From Comamonas resistens (GTDB lineage: Bacteria; Pseudomonadota; Gammaproteobacteria; Burkholderiales; Burkholderiaceae_C), in assembly GCF_030064165.1 (NCBI RefSeq), contig NZ_CP125947.1:2294001-2358000 (forward strand): a stretch of DNA of 64,000 nt, written 5' to 3'. Positions 1 to 8,270 of this stretch are shown here, in pieces. Made by a program: the position numbers and the translations under genes. Each line of letters starts with the position of its first letter. Within the stretch, counting starts at the first letter, position 1. The notes under the pieces were generated by a model. The model did not search any database. It was not told the DNA's origin and was given only the letters and a program-made list of their open reading frames with translations.

Positions 1-83
1 AGCGGGGCCGACTTTGTCAACGAAAAGGCTGGAGGCCGACAGCTGTGGAAAAATCCGGGCTTGCCAATCCTGCCCGACATCGC

Positions 84-1427
84 ATGAATTCAATGTTTGA
101 AACTTCAAAGCCAATGACTGCGCCACATGTGTGGGATGTTGGGGCTCTATGCCACGCCATTGGTGATGCTTTGCAGGCACGATTCAACCCCGTGGCGGTG
201 CGTGGGGAACTCAGTGGTTTTTCGCGCGCAGCCAGCGGGCATTGTTATTTCAACCTCAAGGACGCCAGCGGCCAGATTCGCTGCGCCATGTTCCGCCGTG
301 CAGCCGAGCATGTGGGTTTCTCGCCACGCGATGGCGAACTGGTCGAGGTGCGTGGGCGCTTGGGCATCTATGAGCAGCGCGGCGATCTGCAACTGGTGGT
401 TGAGACCATGCAGCGCGCGGGTCAGGGCGCGCTGTTCGAGCAGTTTCTGCGTCTCAAGGCTCAGCTGGAGGCCGAGGGTCTGTTCGATGCAGGGCGCAAG
501 CGCAGTCTGCCGCCGCTGCCGCGCGGCATCGGCGTGGTGACTTCGCTGGGTGCGGCGGCTTTGCATGACGTGATCACGGCCCTGCGCCGCCGCGTGCCGC
601 ATATTCCCGTGGTCATTGTTCCGGCCCTGGTGCAAGGTGCGCAGGCGCCGCAGTCGCTGGTGCAAGCGCTATCAAAGATGTATCGTTTGGCGCAGGCTGG
701 GCAAGCGCTGGACGGTGATTTGGCTCAAAAAGCGGGCCAACCCCTCATCGACACCATCCTGCTGGTGCGTGGCGGTGGCTCGCTGGAAGACCTCTGGGCT
801 TTCAACGACGAGCAACTGGCGCGCACCATTGTGCAAAGCCCCGTGCCGCTGGTCAGCGGCGTGGGTCACGAAACCGACTTCACCATCGCCGATTTTTGCG
901 CCGACCTGCGCGCGCCCACCCCCACGGCTGCGGCCGAACTGGTGGCGCAGCCGCGCGAAGTCTGGCTGGGAGCTCTGGGGCTGATGCAGGACCGGCTGGA
1001 CAACGCGGTGCAGCGCATGCTGGATCGCCAGGCCCAGCGCCTGGATCTGGCTGGACAGCGCCTGGGCAGGCCCAGCCAGCAACTGGCACGCGAGCAGTTG
1101 CAGCTCTCGCGCCATGCCCAGCGCCTGCGTCATGCCATGCTCATCAAACTGCAGCATAAAGCGCAGAACCAGCAAGCGCTGGAGGCCAATTTGCCACAAA
1201 TTCTGCAGCGCAGTCTGGAGCGGCAAAAGCAGCAATTGGAGCGCATGGACCTGCGTCTGCAGTTGCTGGACCCGCGGCTGGTGCTGCAGCGCGGCTATGC
1301 CTTGCTGACGGACGACGGCGGCAAGCCCGTGACCCAGGTGGCGCAGGCGCCGGCCGGCAGTGCGCTCAAGGCGCAGCTATCCGATGGCTCGCTGGATCTG
1401 GTCGTGACCCCGCCGCGCCTGCTATAG
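84..1427 (+). CDS. xseA: Exodeoxyribonuclease VII large subunit
   Basis: Large, catalytic subunit of exonuclease VII, a cytoplasmic enzyme that degrades single-stranded DNA together with the small subunit XseB (not in this window). The protein is about 447 residues, normal for the family. It has an N-terminal OB-fold (roughly residues 15-110, including the SGHCYFNLKD-type segment) and the catalytic domain with GAALHD, the RGGGSLEDLW signature, GVGHETD and APTPTAAAEL. These are characteristic of XseA. The C-terminal third is a long Gln/Arg/Leu-rich helical region, as expected. A GTG at 45 and ATGs at 93 and 114 are alternative in-frame starts; ATG 84 is a compromise. Residues about 195-216 form an insert just before the RGGGSLEDLW motif that looks repeat-derived (see the repeat at 667-731). 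Confidence 0.95.
   Translation: MNSMFETSKPMTAPHVWDVGALCHAIGDALQARFNPVAVRGELSGFSRAASGHCYFNLKDASGQIRCAMFRRAAEHVGFSPRDGELVEVRGRLGIYEQRGDLQLVVETMQRAGQGALFEQFLRLKAQLEAEGLFDAGRKRSLPPLPRGIGVVTSLGAAALHDVITALRRRVPHIPVVIVPALVQGAQAPQSLVQALSKMYRLAQAGQALDGDLAQKAGQPLIDTILLVRGGGSLEDLWAFNDEQLARTIVQSPVPLVSGVGHETDFTIADFCADLRAPTPTAAAELVAQPREVWLGALGLMQDRLDNAVQRMLDRQAQRLDLAGQRLGRPSQQLAREQLQLSRHAQRLRHAMLIKLQHKAQNQQALEANLPQILQRSLERQKQQLERMDLRLQLLDPRLVLQRGYALLTDDGGKPVTQVAQAPAGSALKAQLSDGSLDLVVTPPRLL
667..731. repeat. Possible repeat-derived insert inside xseA
   Basis: This stretch encodes residues about 195-216 of XseA, a segment that E. coli XseA lacks at this point as far as I recall. It carries GCTATCAAA followed by a GCGC...GCGC stem region and ends in GGCTCAAAAA. 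It resembles the interspersed GATAGCTGCTAGCGC family found elsewhere in the window (16625, 34766, 43327). The match is loose, so this is a suspicion rather than a firm assignment. Confidence 0.35.
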
Positions 1428-1781
1428 GGCTGCAGGTATCGGTGAGGTGGCTGGAGCCGGTAAACCCCTTGGTGCAGCGCAGCTTCTACATCAGTTCTCT
1501 TTTGCCAAAGAGGCGCCCAATGCTGGCAACCCCCATAGGCATAGGCTGCAGGTGGTGAGCGAATGCTTTGGCTGCGTCACGCAATAGTCTTGTTGAACGG
1601 CGACCATGGGCTTATTTGTTCCTACAATGGCCCGGTTGGTGCAATACTTGACGGCTGTAGTACAGCAATATGCCCGCCGCACCAGCGGGTGCTCAAGCAG
1701 ACACCACGGCTTTATCGCCCGCGGCTTCGCCTCTTGTCGATGCGATGCCGGACCACAATTTCAACCACGAGGAAAACCATC
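1428..1781. other. Intergenic region upstream of sodB
   Basis: About 350 bases without a convincing gene. The sodB frame stays open upstream to 1563, but that extension has no family similarity. A TTGACG at 1648-1653 followed by the short palindrome CTGTAGTACAG (1655-1665) could be part of the sodB promoter or an operator, but no good -10 hexamer can be placed. Nothing else is recognised. Confidence 0.4.
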
Positions 1782-2363
1782 ATGGAACGCACTCTGCCAC
1801 CACTGCCTTATGCCATCGACGCCCTGGCTCCTGCCTACAGCCAGGAAACTCTGGAGTACCACCACGGCAAGCACCACAACGCTTATGTGGTCAAGCTCAA
1901 CGAGCTGCAAGTGGGTACCGAGTTTGAAAACATGGAGCTGGAAGAAGTCATCAAGAAGTCTTCCGGTGGTATCTACAACCAGGCCGCCCAGATCTGGAAC
2001 CACACTTTCTTCTGGAACTGCATGACCCCCAATGGCGGTGCAGAACCTACGGGCGCCCTGGCTGATGCCATCAACAAGAAGTGGGGCTCCTACGCCGAGT
2101 TCAAGAAGGCCTTCGTGGCTTCCGCCGTAGGCAACTTCGGCTCCGGCTGGACCTGGCTGGTGAAGAAGGCTGACGGCTCCGTCGACATCGTCAACATGGG
2201 CGCCGCAGGCACTCCCCTGACCACCGGCGACAAGGCGCTGCTGACCGTGGACGTCTGGGAACATGCCTACTACATCGACTACCGCAACGCACGTCCCAAG
2301 TTTGTCGAAACCTTCTTCGACAAGCTGGTGAACTGGAAGTTTGCTGAAGCCAACTTCGCTTAA
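1782..2363 (+). CDS. sodB: Superoxide dismutase [Fe]
   Basis: Cytoplasmic iron superoxide dismutase, converting superoxide to oxygen and hydrogen peroxide. The 193-residue length equals that of typical SodB. Metal ligands are visible: His27 in YHHGKHH, His74 in QIWNHTFFW, and the Asp and His of DVWEHAYYIDY. Gln70 in AAQIWNH is the residue that marks the iron type rather than the manganese type. The start at 1782 matches the family N-terminus (MERTLPPLPY) and follows a GAGGAAAA ribosome site. The gene is alone, with its own terminator at 2405. Confidence 0.97.
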   Translation: MERTLPPLPYAIDALAPAYSQETLEYHHGKHHNAYVVKLNELQVGTEFENMELEEVIKKSSGGIYNQAAQIWNHTFFWNCMTPNGGAEPTGALADAINKKWGSYAEFKKAFVASAVGNFGSGWTWLVKKADGSVDIVNMGAAGTPLTTGDKALLTVDVWEHAYYIDYRNARPKFVETFFDKLVNWKFAEANFA

Positions 2364-2404
2364 TTGCTGGTTGGCAGGCAGCGGCTGTTGGACGGCCGCA
2401 GTCT

Positions 2405-2440
2405 GCCCGCACGAAAAGGCTCGCTCATGCGGGCCTTTTG
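2405..2440 (+). terminator. Intrinsic terminator of sodB
   Basis: Inverted repeat GCCCGCA (2405-2411) and TGCGGGC (2428-2434), followed by CTTTTG. It sits 42 bases after the sodB stop codon. The following 2441-2656 stretch shows no further feature apart from the ribosome site of the next gene. Confidence 0.75.
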
Positions 2441-2656
2441 TCATTTATAGGGCTGCGATTTCTGCATGCCATGGTTCCAGTGTTGGCGTTTACCACTTGC
2501 CTACCGGCACGTAAGCGATCACCAAGTTTGACCAATCGCTGACGAGCCCGGGCCTTCGCACCTGGTGCGCAGGCTGTTTTCATTGACCGAAGGCTCAGGC
2601 TTTCGATATGGTGCTCCCTTTTGTCCAGGTTTCGAGATAAAGAGGGAGAGCTTTTG

Positions 2657-4000
2657 ATGCAGCGCCGGATGAAGGTTGCGGAGTCCGTCCGCAGCGCACA
2701 GACATTGCCCGCCAAACGTATCGGACTGGTGTGCGCCACCACCTTGCTGCTGGGCGCTTGCACTGGTGTGCCGGCGGGCAAGGCTGGCCAGGCCAGTGAT
2801 GCGAATCTGCAGGTCTCGGCCCTGGAGGCCCAAGGGCCGCTGCAACTGCCCTTTGACAGCGCCTATCGCTGGCTCAACTTTCCCATGTATCACAACGATA
2901 GGGCGCATGCCGTGGACCTGGGCGCCTTGCGCTGGCGGACAGATACCCTGCTGCAGACGGCGAGTCGCTACCCGCTGCATGGTGGCGAATCCTGGCCCAG
3001 GGAACTGTATGACCGCGCCTGGTATGTGTATGCCAAACGCCTGGTCGATTGCCAGACCGGCCACGATGCAGAGATCAGCGAAGCACTGCTGGATCGCAAT
3101 GGCGAGGTGTTGCTGGAGCGTCCCGCCAAGTCGACTCCCCGCATGATAACTGACAGGCGTGAGGGCGCCAATCGCTGGCTGGGCAGCTCGGAAATAGGGC
3201 TGGCCTGCCTGGCTGCGGGCGACCCTAAGCTACTTGATCAGCGCCGTGAAGCCGCGCGCAAGCCTGCACCCAGGCTCAGCCATTTGCCCATCTCGGCGCA
3301 ACTGCAGGACGATGCCGGGTTGCTGCGGACCAAGCTGAACTTCCAGATCGATCAGGCACAGCTGCAGGCGGTCAAGTCCCGGGGCGCATCGGCCATGCTG
3401 GCCGATATCGCACGCCAGCGTGTGCAGTGGCAGCGCGAGCTGCATGGCCCGGGGTCGGAGCCCGGGAATACCGTGGTGCCCTGGTCCGATGCTGCCACTC
3501 GCCAGGCAATGGAGGACAGAATCAATGCGCGCCATACCTTGCTGCCCTTCAAGGCATTGCCGAACGGTGAATACGAGCGCTGGGAAGATGTGCGCAGGCC
3601 CGAGCCCGTGCCCAAACCGCCAGAGGGGATGGATGCGCAAGCGTTGAGAGATGCCGAGGTCGTGGCACTGCGGCGCGGCAGCTGCCTGTCAGGCTCGGCG
3701 CTCAGCACGCAATACCGCTGGTATGGCTGGCGCAGCGGTGAACTGCTGGGCGAGCGCGCGGCAAGTTTCGATGAAAGCCTGGCCAGCATTCAGCCTGCAG
3801 ATAACTTCTGTCAGCAGCTGAGGGCACTGGCTTCCAGCATGAATGAGGCACAGGACGAGGATTCCAGCGGAAATGGGTTTTTTGCCCAGGTGCAAAGCCA
3901 GATAGAGCCACTGATGAAAGCCGAGCAGACACCCGAGGTACGGGCCCGGATTCTGCTGACGCTGCGCAAGCTGCAGACCCTTGATGAGGTGCAGCAATGA
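2657..4000 (+). CDS. Putative lipoprotein of unknown function
   Basis: Predicted 447-residue lipoprotein with no family I recognise. The N-terminus is basic, then hydrophobic (RIGLVCATTLLLGAC), and ends in a lipobox with Cys35, so it should be lipid-anchored in the envelope. The rest is soluble, rich in Arg, Gln, Leu and Glu, with several predicted helices. ATG 2657 is preferred over an upstream in-frame start at 2621 because it follows the purine-rich AGAGGGAGAG and puts the signal sequence at a normal distance. The stop overlaps the start of the next gene (ATGA), so the two are translationally coupled. They probably act together at the cell surface or in the periplasm. Confidence 0.7.
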   Translation: MQRRMKVAESVRSAQTLPAKRIGLVCATTLLLGACTGVPAGKAGQASDANLQVSALEAQGPLQLPFDSAYRWLNFPMYHNDRAHAVDLGALRWRTDTLLQTASRYPLHGGESWPRELYDRAWYVYAKRLVDCQTGHDAEISEALLDRNGEVLLERPAKSTPRMITDRREGANRWLGSSEIGLACLAAGDPKLLDQRREAARKPAPRLSHLPISAQLQDDAGLLRTKLNFQIDQAQLQAVKSRGASAMLADIARQRVQWQRELHGPGSEPGNTVVPWSDAATRQAMEDRINARHTLLPFKALPNGEYERWEDVRRPEPVPKPPEGMDAQALRDAEVVALRRGSCLSGSALSTQYRWYGWRSGELLGERAASFDESLASIQPADNFCQQLRALASSMNEAQDEDSSGNGFFAQVQSQIEPLMKAEQTPEVRARILLTLRKLQTLDEVQQ

Positions 4001-7000
4001 ACACAAGCCAAGTCATGCAAAAAGATATCAGGGGACAAGCCGCTCCAATTGAACTCGGGCGCCCGGTTGCCCATGCTGTACGCCAGTTGCTGGTGGGCCT
4101 CGCCGCAGGCAGCTTGCTGTACGTTGCTGCAGGCTCTGTTCAGGCGCAGGAAGAGATGGGTCAGAGCTGTCTGCGTCCCGTGCAGGGCACGGTGTCTGCC
4201 ATGGAGGAAGTCTGCGCTTTCTCGGAAGGTCTGGCCGCTTTCAAGCTCAATGGCCTATGGGGCTATATGGACCGTGAGGGCAGGGTGCAGATTGCGCCGC
4301 AGTTCAAGCAGGCCAAGGCTTTCTCTCAAGGGCTGGCGCCGGTTTTGGAGGTCAAGGCCCGCAAGAGCGAGGATTGTGGTTGCGAGCAGGACGATGATGG
4401 GCGCTGGGGCTTTATCGACGCTCAGGGACAGTGGGCCATAGCGCCGCAGTTCCATGATGCCGCGCCTTTTTCCCAGGGGTTGGCTGTCGTGTCCTGGCCC
4501 GTCAAGGGCGGGATCGACATGGGGTTTATCGACAGCCAGGGGCGACCTGCCATGTCTGCACGCTTTTACCGTGCGAAGTCCTTTGTGGGTGACAGGGCGT
4601 TGGTCGAGCCCAGCGAAGGCGCGCAGGCTTTTGTCACACAAGGCGGCCAGCTCTTGGCTTTGCCCAAGCCGCCAGCCGGCCTGCCGTCCGACACGCGGGT
4701 GCATATCACCCAGGGCCGTGCGCAGCCGCAGCGCTGGCTGGCCGATCTGGAGGTGCCTGCGCGCTCCATCAGCAAGCAGGGCAAGGTGTTGCCCTTGACA
4801 CGGCAGCAGCGTTTCGAGGATCCGGTTTCGCCCGAGGCGGCTGTCATCTCGGTCTTTCAGGATCAATGGCGCAAAGGTTTGATGCACGAAAGCGGTCGCT
4901 GGTTGCAGCCGCCGGAGTTCAGCCGTCTGGGCGATTTTGAAAATGGCGTGGGTATTGGCGTGCGCGAGGCCAAGGCCAAAGCAGTTGTTCAGTCTGCCCG
5001 GCCTGGGGGCACTGGCCATGCTCAGGCCATCACTCGGCCTGCGCCGCCTTCGGTGGGAGGCGGTGCTGGCGAGTATTTCCTGGTCAGTGCCGCAGGCCAG
5101 CTGCTGACGCCGGCCTACGCAGAAATCCGGCGTGAGCGCGGTTTTTTTGTCGCCAAGAGCGGTGCCGGCAGCGAAGTCTTGCTGCTTGGTGCGCGTGGAG
5201 AACGTCTGTCCACGTTGAACTGCCAGAAAGATAGTTACTACCCGGCGCGTGCATTGACTACGGGCGCGGGGGGCTGGAGTGTGGTCAACACCTGCGATGG
5301 CCAGCATTGGGTGCAGAGTCCCCAGGGGCGCAGCTGGTCTGGCACCGGTCAGGTGGAGAGCCTGCGCACGACTGCGGATATGGCGCTGCTGCGTTTCAAG
5401 GACGATGCCCAGCTCTTCAACCGTCAGGGCAAGGCGCTGTTGAGCGCCAGCATGCGTAGCCAGCTCAAGGGGCTGGAGCGAGTCTGGCTGACGGCGGATG
5501 AGCAGAATACTGCAGCCAAGGCCACGCGCCCGCTGGCGGTTTTTGCGACCTATGTCCGCGGCAAAGACGGCAGCAGCGAACATGCGCACTACGCACTGAC
5601 TGCCACTGAGCGCTGGGTGCAACTGCCAGCCGCGCGCAGTGTCGAGTGGTACACCCCGCGTGATTCTCAGGAACATGCCCCACCCGTTGTGCTGCGCACG
5701 GACGAGGGCATGGGCGTGATTGATGCGCAAGGGCGCTGGCTGGTCAAGCCCGAACGCAACCGCAGCCTTTTCTCCATGGCCGGTGGTTGGGTAGGGCAGC
5801 GAGGAAAAGCATCCCAGCCTGATCTGCTGTGGAATGCGCGTGGTCAGCAAGTGGAGGTCAGTCCGGGCATGCGTGCCCATGCCGTGGCTATGGGCCTGAG
5901 CTGGCTGGAGCTGGAGGGGCGCTGGCAGCTGCTGGATGCGCAGCAGGCGCGTCTGCTGCCGCTCGATGGCCTGGATGGTGCGCAATTGCTGCAGGTAGCG
6001 GGCGGGCAAGTCATCATGAGCAAGCCTGCGCCGGGAGGTGAGGAAGATGAAGAAGGTGTGCAGGGGCGTGGCCTGCGCGCACTGTACTCGCCAACGGGGC
6101 AGCGCCTGTCGCCCTGGCTCCGGCTCGATTACCTTCAACCCATTCTGGACGACAAGAAGGTGCTGCATGGCTGGGTAGGATCGCGCTCCGACGAGGCAGC
6201 AGGCAGCTATTCCATGCTGCTCTCGGCTCAGGGCAAGCCGTTGACGCGCTGGCTGTCGCTGAAAATGCGGCCCGCCGAAAGCGAGGCCCTGGTGCTGTTT
6301 GGCAATGGAGACGGGCAGGGGGTGATGACGCCGCAAGGCAAGGTTCTGCTGCCTGCGCTGAACGGCCAGGTTTCCATGGCCAAGCATCACTGGATCAGCG
6401 CCAGTGAAGGTAAATGGAAAGGATTGCTTGACGATCAGGGCCGCTGGCTGGCGGTGGTTGCCGATAGCCGCGGGTTTGATGCCCTGGCCAATCACAACGT
6501 GGCGCGGCTGGGCAGTGCCTATGAAGGCGATGGAGCGCTGGATCTCAATGGCCGTCACACCCGTCTGGTGCAGGTCCCGGAGCTGGCGCTGGACGCAACG
6601 GCTTTGCCTCCCAAAAAATGGCAGGTTGCGCCCTCGCCGCTGCCGGCTGCAGAACAGCTGGCCGTGGATGATGGGTTGCCGCTGAACTGGTTTGTGCAGG
6701 GCTTCGGCAAAAACGCTTCGGTGAGAGACATGCAGGGCGTGCCAAGACTGCAGGCCGCTGCCGATAAGAGCTCGCTTCAGGTACTGCCCGGTTCCGTGGC
6801 GCGCCGTGTTGAAGTGCAGGGCGGTGACGATGAAAACGACAGTCGCCGGACCGAGCTGCTGGATGCCAAGGCCCGGCGCATTGCCATCTTTGACGACGCC
6901 AGCCTTTGGGCCAACGGCGAATCCCGTCTGAGCCTGCAAAGCCTGCAGCAGCTTCCGGCAGAGCATCCACTGGCTCGCCCGTTGCTCAGACGGCAAAAAG

Positions 7001-7308
7001 CCGGCGAGCAGGGCCACAACCAGGCTGCAGCCGGCAGTGAACCTGCACAGGAGCTGCAACTGAGCCTGGTTGACGAGCGCGATGGCCGGATTCTGGGCGG
7101 CCGCTTTGACGCATTGGGCCAGCTGCGTGAAGGCCGCGCACCTGTCAGTCATATGGGCAATCTGGGTGTGACGGATGCGCAGGGTGAACTGGTGGTGCAA
7201 AGCGCCTGGCGCTGCGGCACCACGGCCGTGCTGCTGGACAAGGCGGGAGAGATCCGCTGGCCGCCCGAGCTCAGCGGCAAGGCCGGGCAGGCTTGCGCCA
7301 AGCCTTGA
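3997..7308 (+). CDS. Large secreted WG-repeat protein
   Basis: A 1103-residue protein with tandem WG (KWG-type) repeats. The clearest are near residues 85-190: GLWGYMDREGRVQIAPQF, GRWGFIDAQGQWAIAPQF and MGFIDSQGRPAMSARF. Degenerate copies recur further on, for example GMGVIDAQGRWLVKPE and KGLLDDQGRWL. Such repeats are thought to build propeller- or solenoid-like folds used for binding. The hydrophobic segment RQLLVGLAAGSLLYVAAGS followed by VQAQ looks like a signal peptide with an unusually long N-region, so export is likely. It overlaps the preceding lipoprotein gene by 4 bases. No catalytic motif is visible and the ligand is unknown. Confidence 0.8.
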   Translation: MNTSQVMQKDIRGQAAPIELGRPVAHAVRQLLVGLAAGSLLYVAAGSVQAQEEMGQSCLRPVQGTVSAMEEVCAFSEGLAAFKLNGLWGYMDREGRVQIAPQFKQAKAFSQGLAPVLEVKARKSEDCGCEQDDDGRWGFIDAQGQWAIAPQFHDAAPFSQGLAVVSWPVKGGIDMGFIDSQGRPAMSARFYRAKSFVGDRALVEPSEGAQAFVTQGGQLLALPKPPAGLPSDTRVHITQGRAQPQRWLADLEVPARSISKQGKVLPLTRQQRFEDPVSPEAAVISVFQDQWRKGLMHESGRWLQPPEFSRLGDFENGVGIGVREAKAKAVVQSARPGGTGHAQAITRPAPPSVGGGAGEYFLVSAAGQLLTPAYAEIRRERGFFVAKSGAGSEVLLLGARGERLSTLNCQKDSYYPARALTTGAGGWSVVNTCDGQHWVQSPQGRSWSGTGQVESLRTTADMALLRFKDDAQLFNRQGKALLSASMRSQLKGLERVWLTADEQNTAAKATRPLAVFATYVRGKDGSSEHAHYALTATERWVQLPAARSVEWYTPRDSQEHAPPVVLRTDEGMGVIDAQGRWLVKPERNRSLFSMAGGWVGQRGKASQPDLLWNARGQQVEVSPGMRAHAVAMGLSWLELEGRWQLLDAQQARLLPLDGLDGAQLLQVAGGQVIMSKPAPGGEEDEEGVQGRGLRALYSPTGQRLSPWLRLDYLQPILDDKKVLHGWVGSRSDEAAGSYSMLLSAQGKPLTRWLSLKMRPAESEALVLFGNGDGQGVMTPQGKVLLPALNGQVSMAKHHWISASEGKWKGLLDDQGRWLAVVADSRGFDALANHNVARLGSAYEGDGALDLNGRHTRLVQVPELALDATALPPKKWQVAPSPLPAAEQLAVDDGLPLNWFVQGFGKNASVRDMQGVPRLQAAADKSSLQVLPGSVARRVEVQGGDDENDSRRTELLDAKARRIAIFDDASLWANGESRLSLQSLQQLPAEHPLARPLLRRQKAGEQGHNQAAAGSEPAQELQLSLVDERDGRILGGRFDALGQLREGRAPVSHMGNLGVTDAQGELVVQSAWRCGTTAVLLDKAGEIRWPPELSGKAGQACAKP

Positions 7309-7327
7309 GTTCAGAAAAGGGTTGAGG

Positions 7328-7579
7328 GTGTTTCCTTTGCCCTCCAAACGTTTTGATGACTGGCTGACCGGGACCATGCAAGCGGAGCCGCAAAAGCGCA
7401 ACCAGCGATTGTGCAACTGGGATCTGGTCCCGGCGGCGCGCATCGCCGACCTACGCAAGGAGCATCTGCTGCCGCTGATGGTGGTGGTGGGCTCTGCCGA
7501 GAAAGAGCGGGCCAGCCGGGTGTTTTACGAAGAGGTCTTCATGGACTCGGCCTCGGTGTCCAGCTGGCGCCTGGGCTGA
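7328..7579 (+). CDS. Small hypothetical protein
   Basis: Short reading frame of about 83 residues starting at GTG 7328 (FPLPSKRFDDWLTGTM...), 20 bases after the WG-repeat gene and probably cotranscribed with it. An ATG at 7376 would give a 67-residue version. It contains a plausible soluble segment (LLPLMVVVGSAEKERASRV) but no family I recognise. It ends 23 bases before the convergent SUKH gene. The frame stays open upstream into the WG-repeat gene, so coding status rests mostly on position and composition. Confidence 0.45.
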   Translation: MFPLPSKRFDDWLTGTMQAEPQKRNQRLCNWDLVPAARIADLRKEHLLPLMVVVGSAEKERASRVFYEEVFMDSASVSSWRLG

Positions 7580-7602
7580 GCATGTTGTGAGAGCTGCATG
7601 AG

Positions 7603-8163
7603 TCAATCCTGGTCCAGCAGGCCAAGCAGAAATTCTTCGCGATCCTGGTCGATGCTGTCTGCTGCTGCCTGCAGATAGGCTTCAAAGCTGGGCGCGATCC
7701 ACTGTATCTCGTCGGGGTCGTGCACATAGGCAATGACCTGCCCCGCAGTCCCTTCGGCGCCGGGATGTCTGTCGACCAGCAGCACGATGTCGCCATAGAA
7801 GCTGGCAAAAGGCAGCCAGCCTGCATGCCACCAGTGGCCGGTAAGTCGCTTGTCGGTGCTGGCCGGTCCGGCCAGATCCCACATGCGCTGGGCGCGCTTT
7901 GCCATGCTGCGAGCCTGAGCCAGGGCCTGCCTGGGTGTCAGAAATTCCAGTGCATCCACAAAGCCGGGGCGCTGAAACATGGGTTGTTCACCGTTGCTGC
8001 CCTCGGTCATGCGCCACAGCGCAGCCAGTGCCGGGTCCAGTGGGCCCAGGGCCATAGTCAGCTCAGCCAGATCGGCCTCGGTGGCAGATCGCTTGCGCTC
8101 AAACGGCAGGTGATATTCGGCATACACGGCCTGGAGGTGTTGCAGGTATTGCTCGGAGGTCAT
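7603..8163 (-). CDS. SMI1/KNR4 (SUKH) family protein
   Basis: A 187-residue cytosolic protein that looks like a member of the SUKH superfamily (SMI1/KNR4). The C-terminal half is typical: a hydrophobic strand with GDIVLLVDRHPGAEG, then VIAYVHDPDEIQWIAPSF and a closing helix beginning with FEAYL. In bacteria this superfamily includes immunity proteins against polymorphic toxins, and also proteins with no known partner. No nuclease toxin gene lies nearby. It follows a terminator for the upstream membrane gene, so it may have its own promoter. ATG 8163 is preferred over upstream in-frame codons because the frame before it covers the terminator. Confidence 0.7.
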   Translation of the reverse strand: MTSEQYLQHLQAVYAEYHLPFERKRSATEADLAELTMALGPLDPALAALWRMTEGSNGEQPMFQRPGFVDALEFLTPRQALAQARSMAKRAQRMWDLAGPASTDKRLTGHWWHAGWLPFASFYGDIVLLVDRHPGAEGTAGQVIAYVHDPDEIQWIAPSFEAYLQAAADSIDQDREEFLLGLLDQD

Positions 8164-8175
8164 GCAGTTTCTCAA

Positions 8176-8201
8176 GAAAAAGTACCCGCCTGAAGCGGGT
8201 A
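8176..8201 (-). terminator. Intrinsic terminator after the zinc-ribbon membrane gene
   Basis: Read on the minus strand, ACCCGC (8200-8195) and GCGGGT (8189-8184) form a hairpin with a TTCA loop, followed by ACTTTTTC. It separates the 8271-9974 gene from the SUKH gene. Confidence 0.75.
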
Positions 8202-8270
8202 TGGGAGCAAGGGTTTCCGCATTGAATATGCCGGTTACCCTTGCCAGTTTTGCGTAGGCAGCTATGCTTT

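Noticed and set aside
1563..1781. N-terminal extension of sodB
   Set aside because: The family protein starts at 1782 with a ribosome site; the upstream 73 codons have no similarity to any superoxide dismutase.
4255..7458. A 1067-codon open frame on the minus strand opposite the WG-repeat gene
   Set aside because: It mirrors the codon pattern of the plus-strand gene, has no domain or signal features, and the plus frame shows clear WG repeats and a coupled start. Long antisense frames are common in GC-rich genes.
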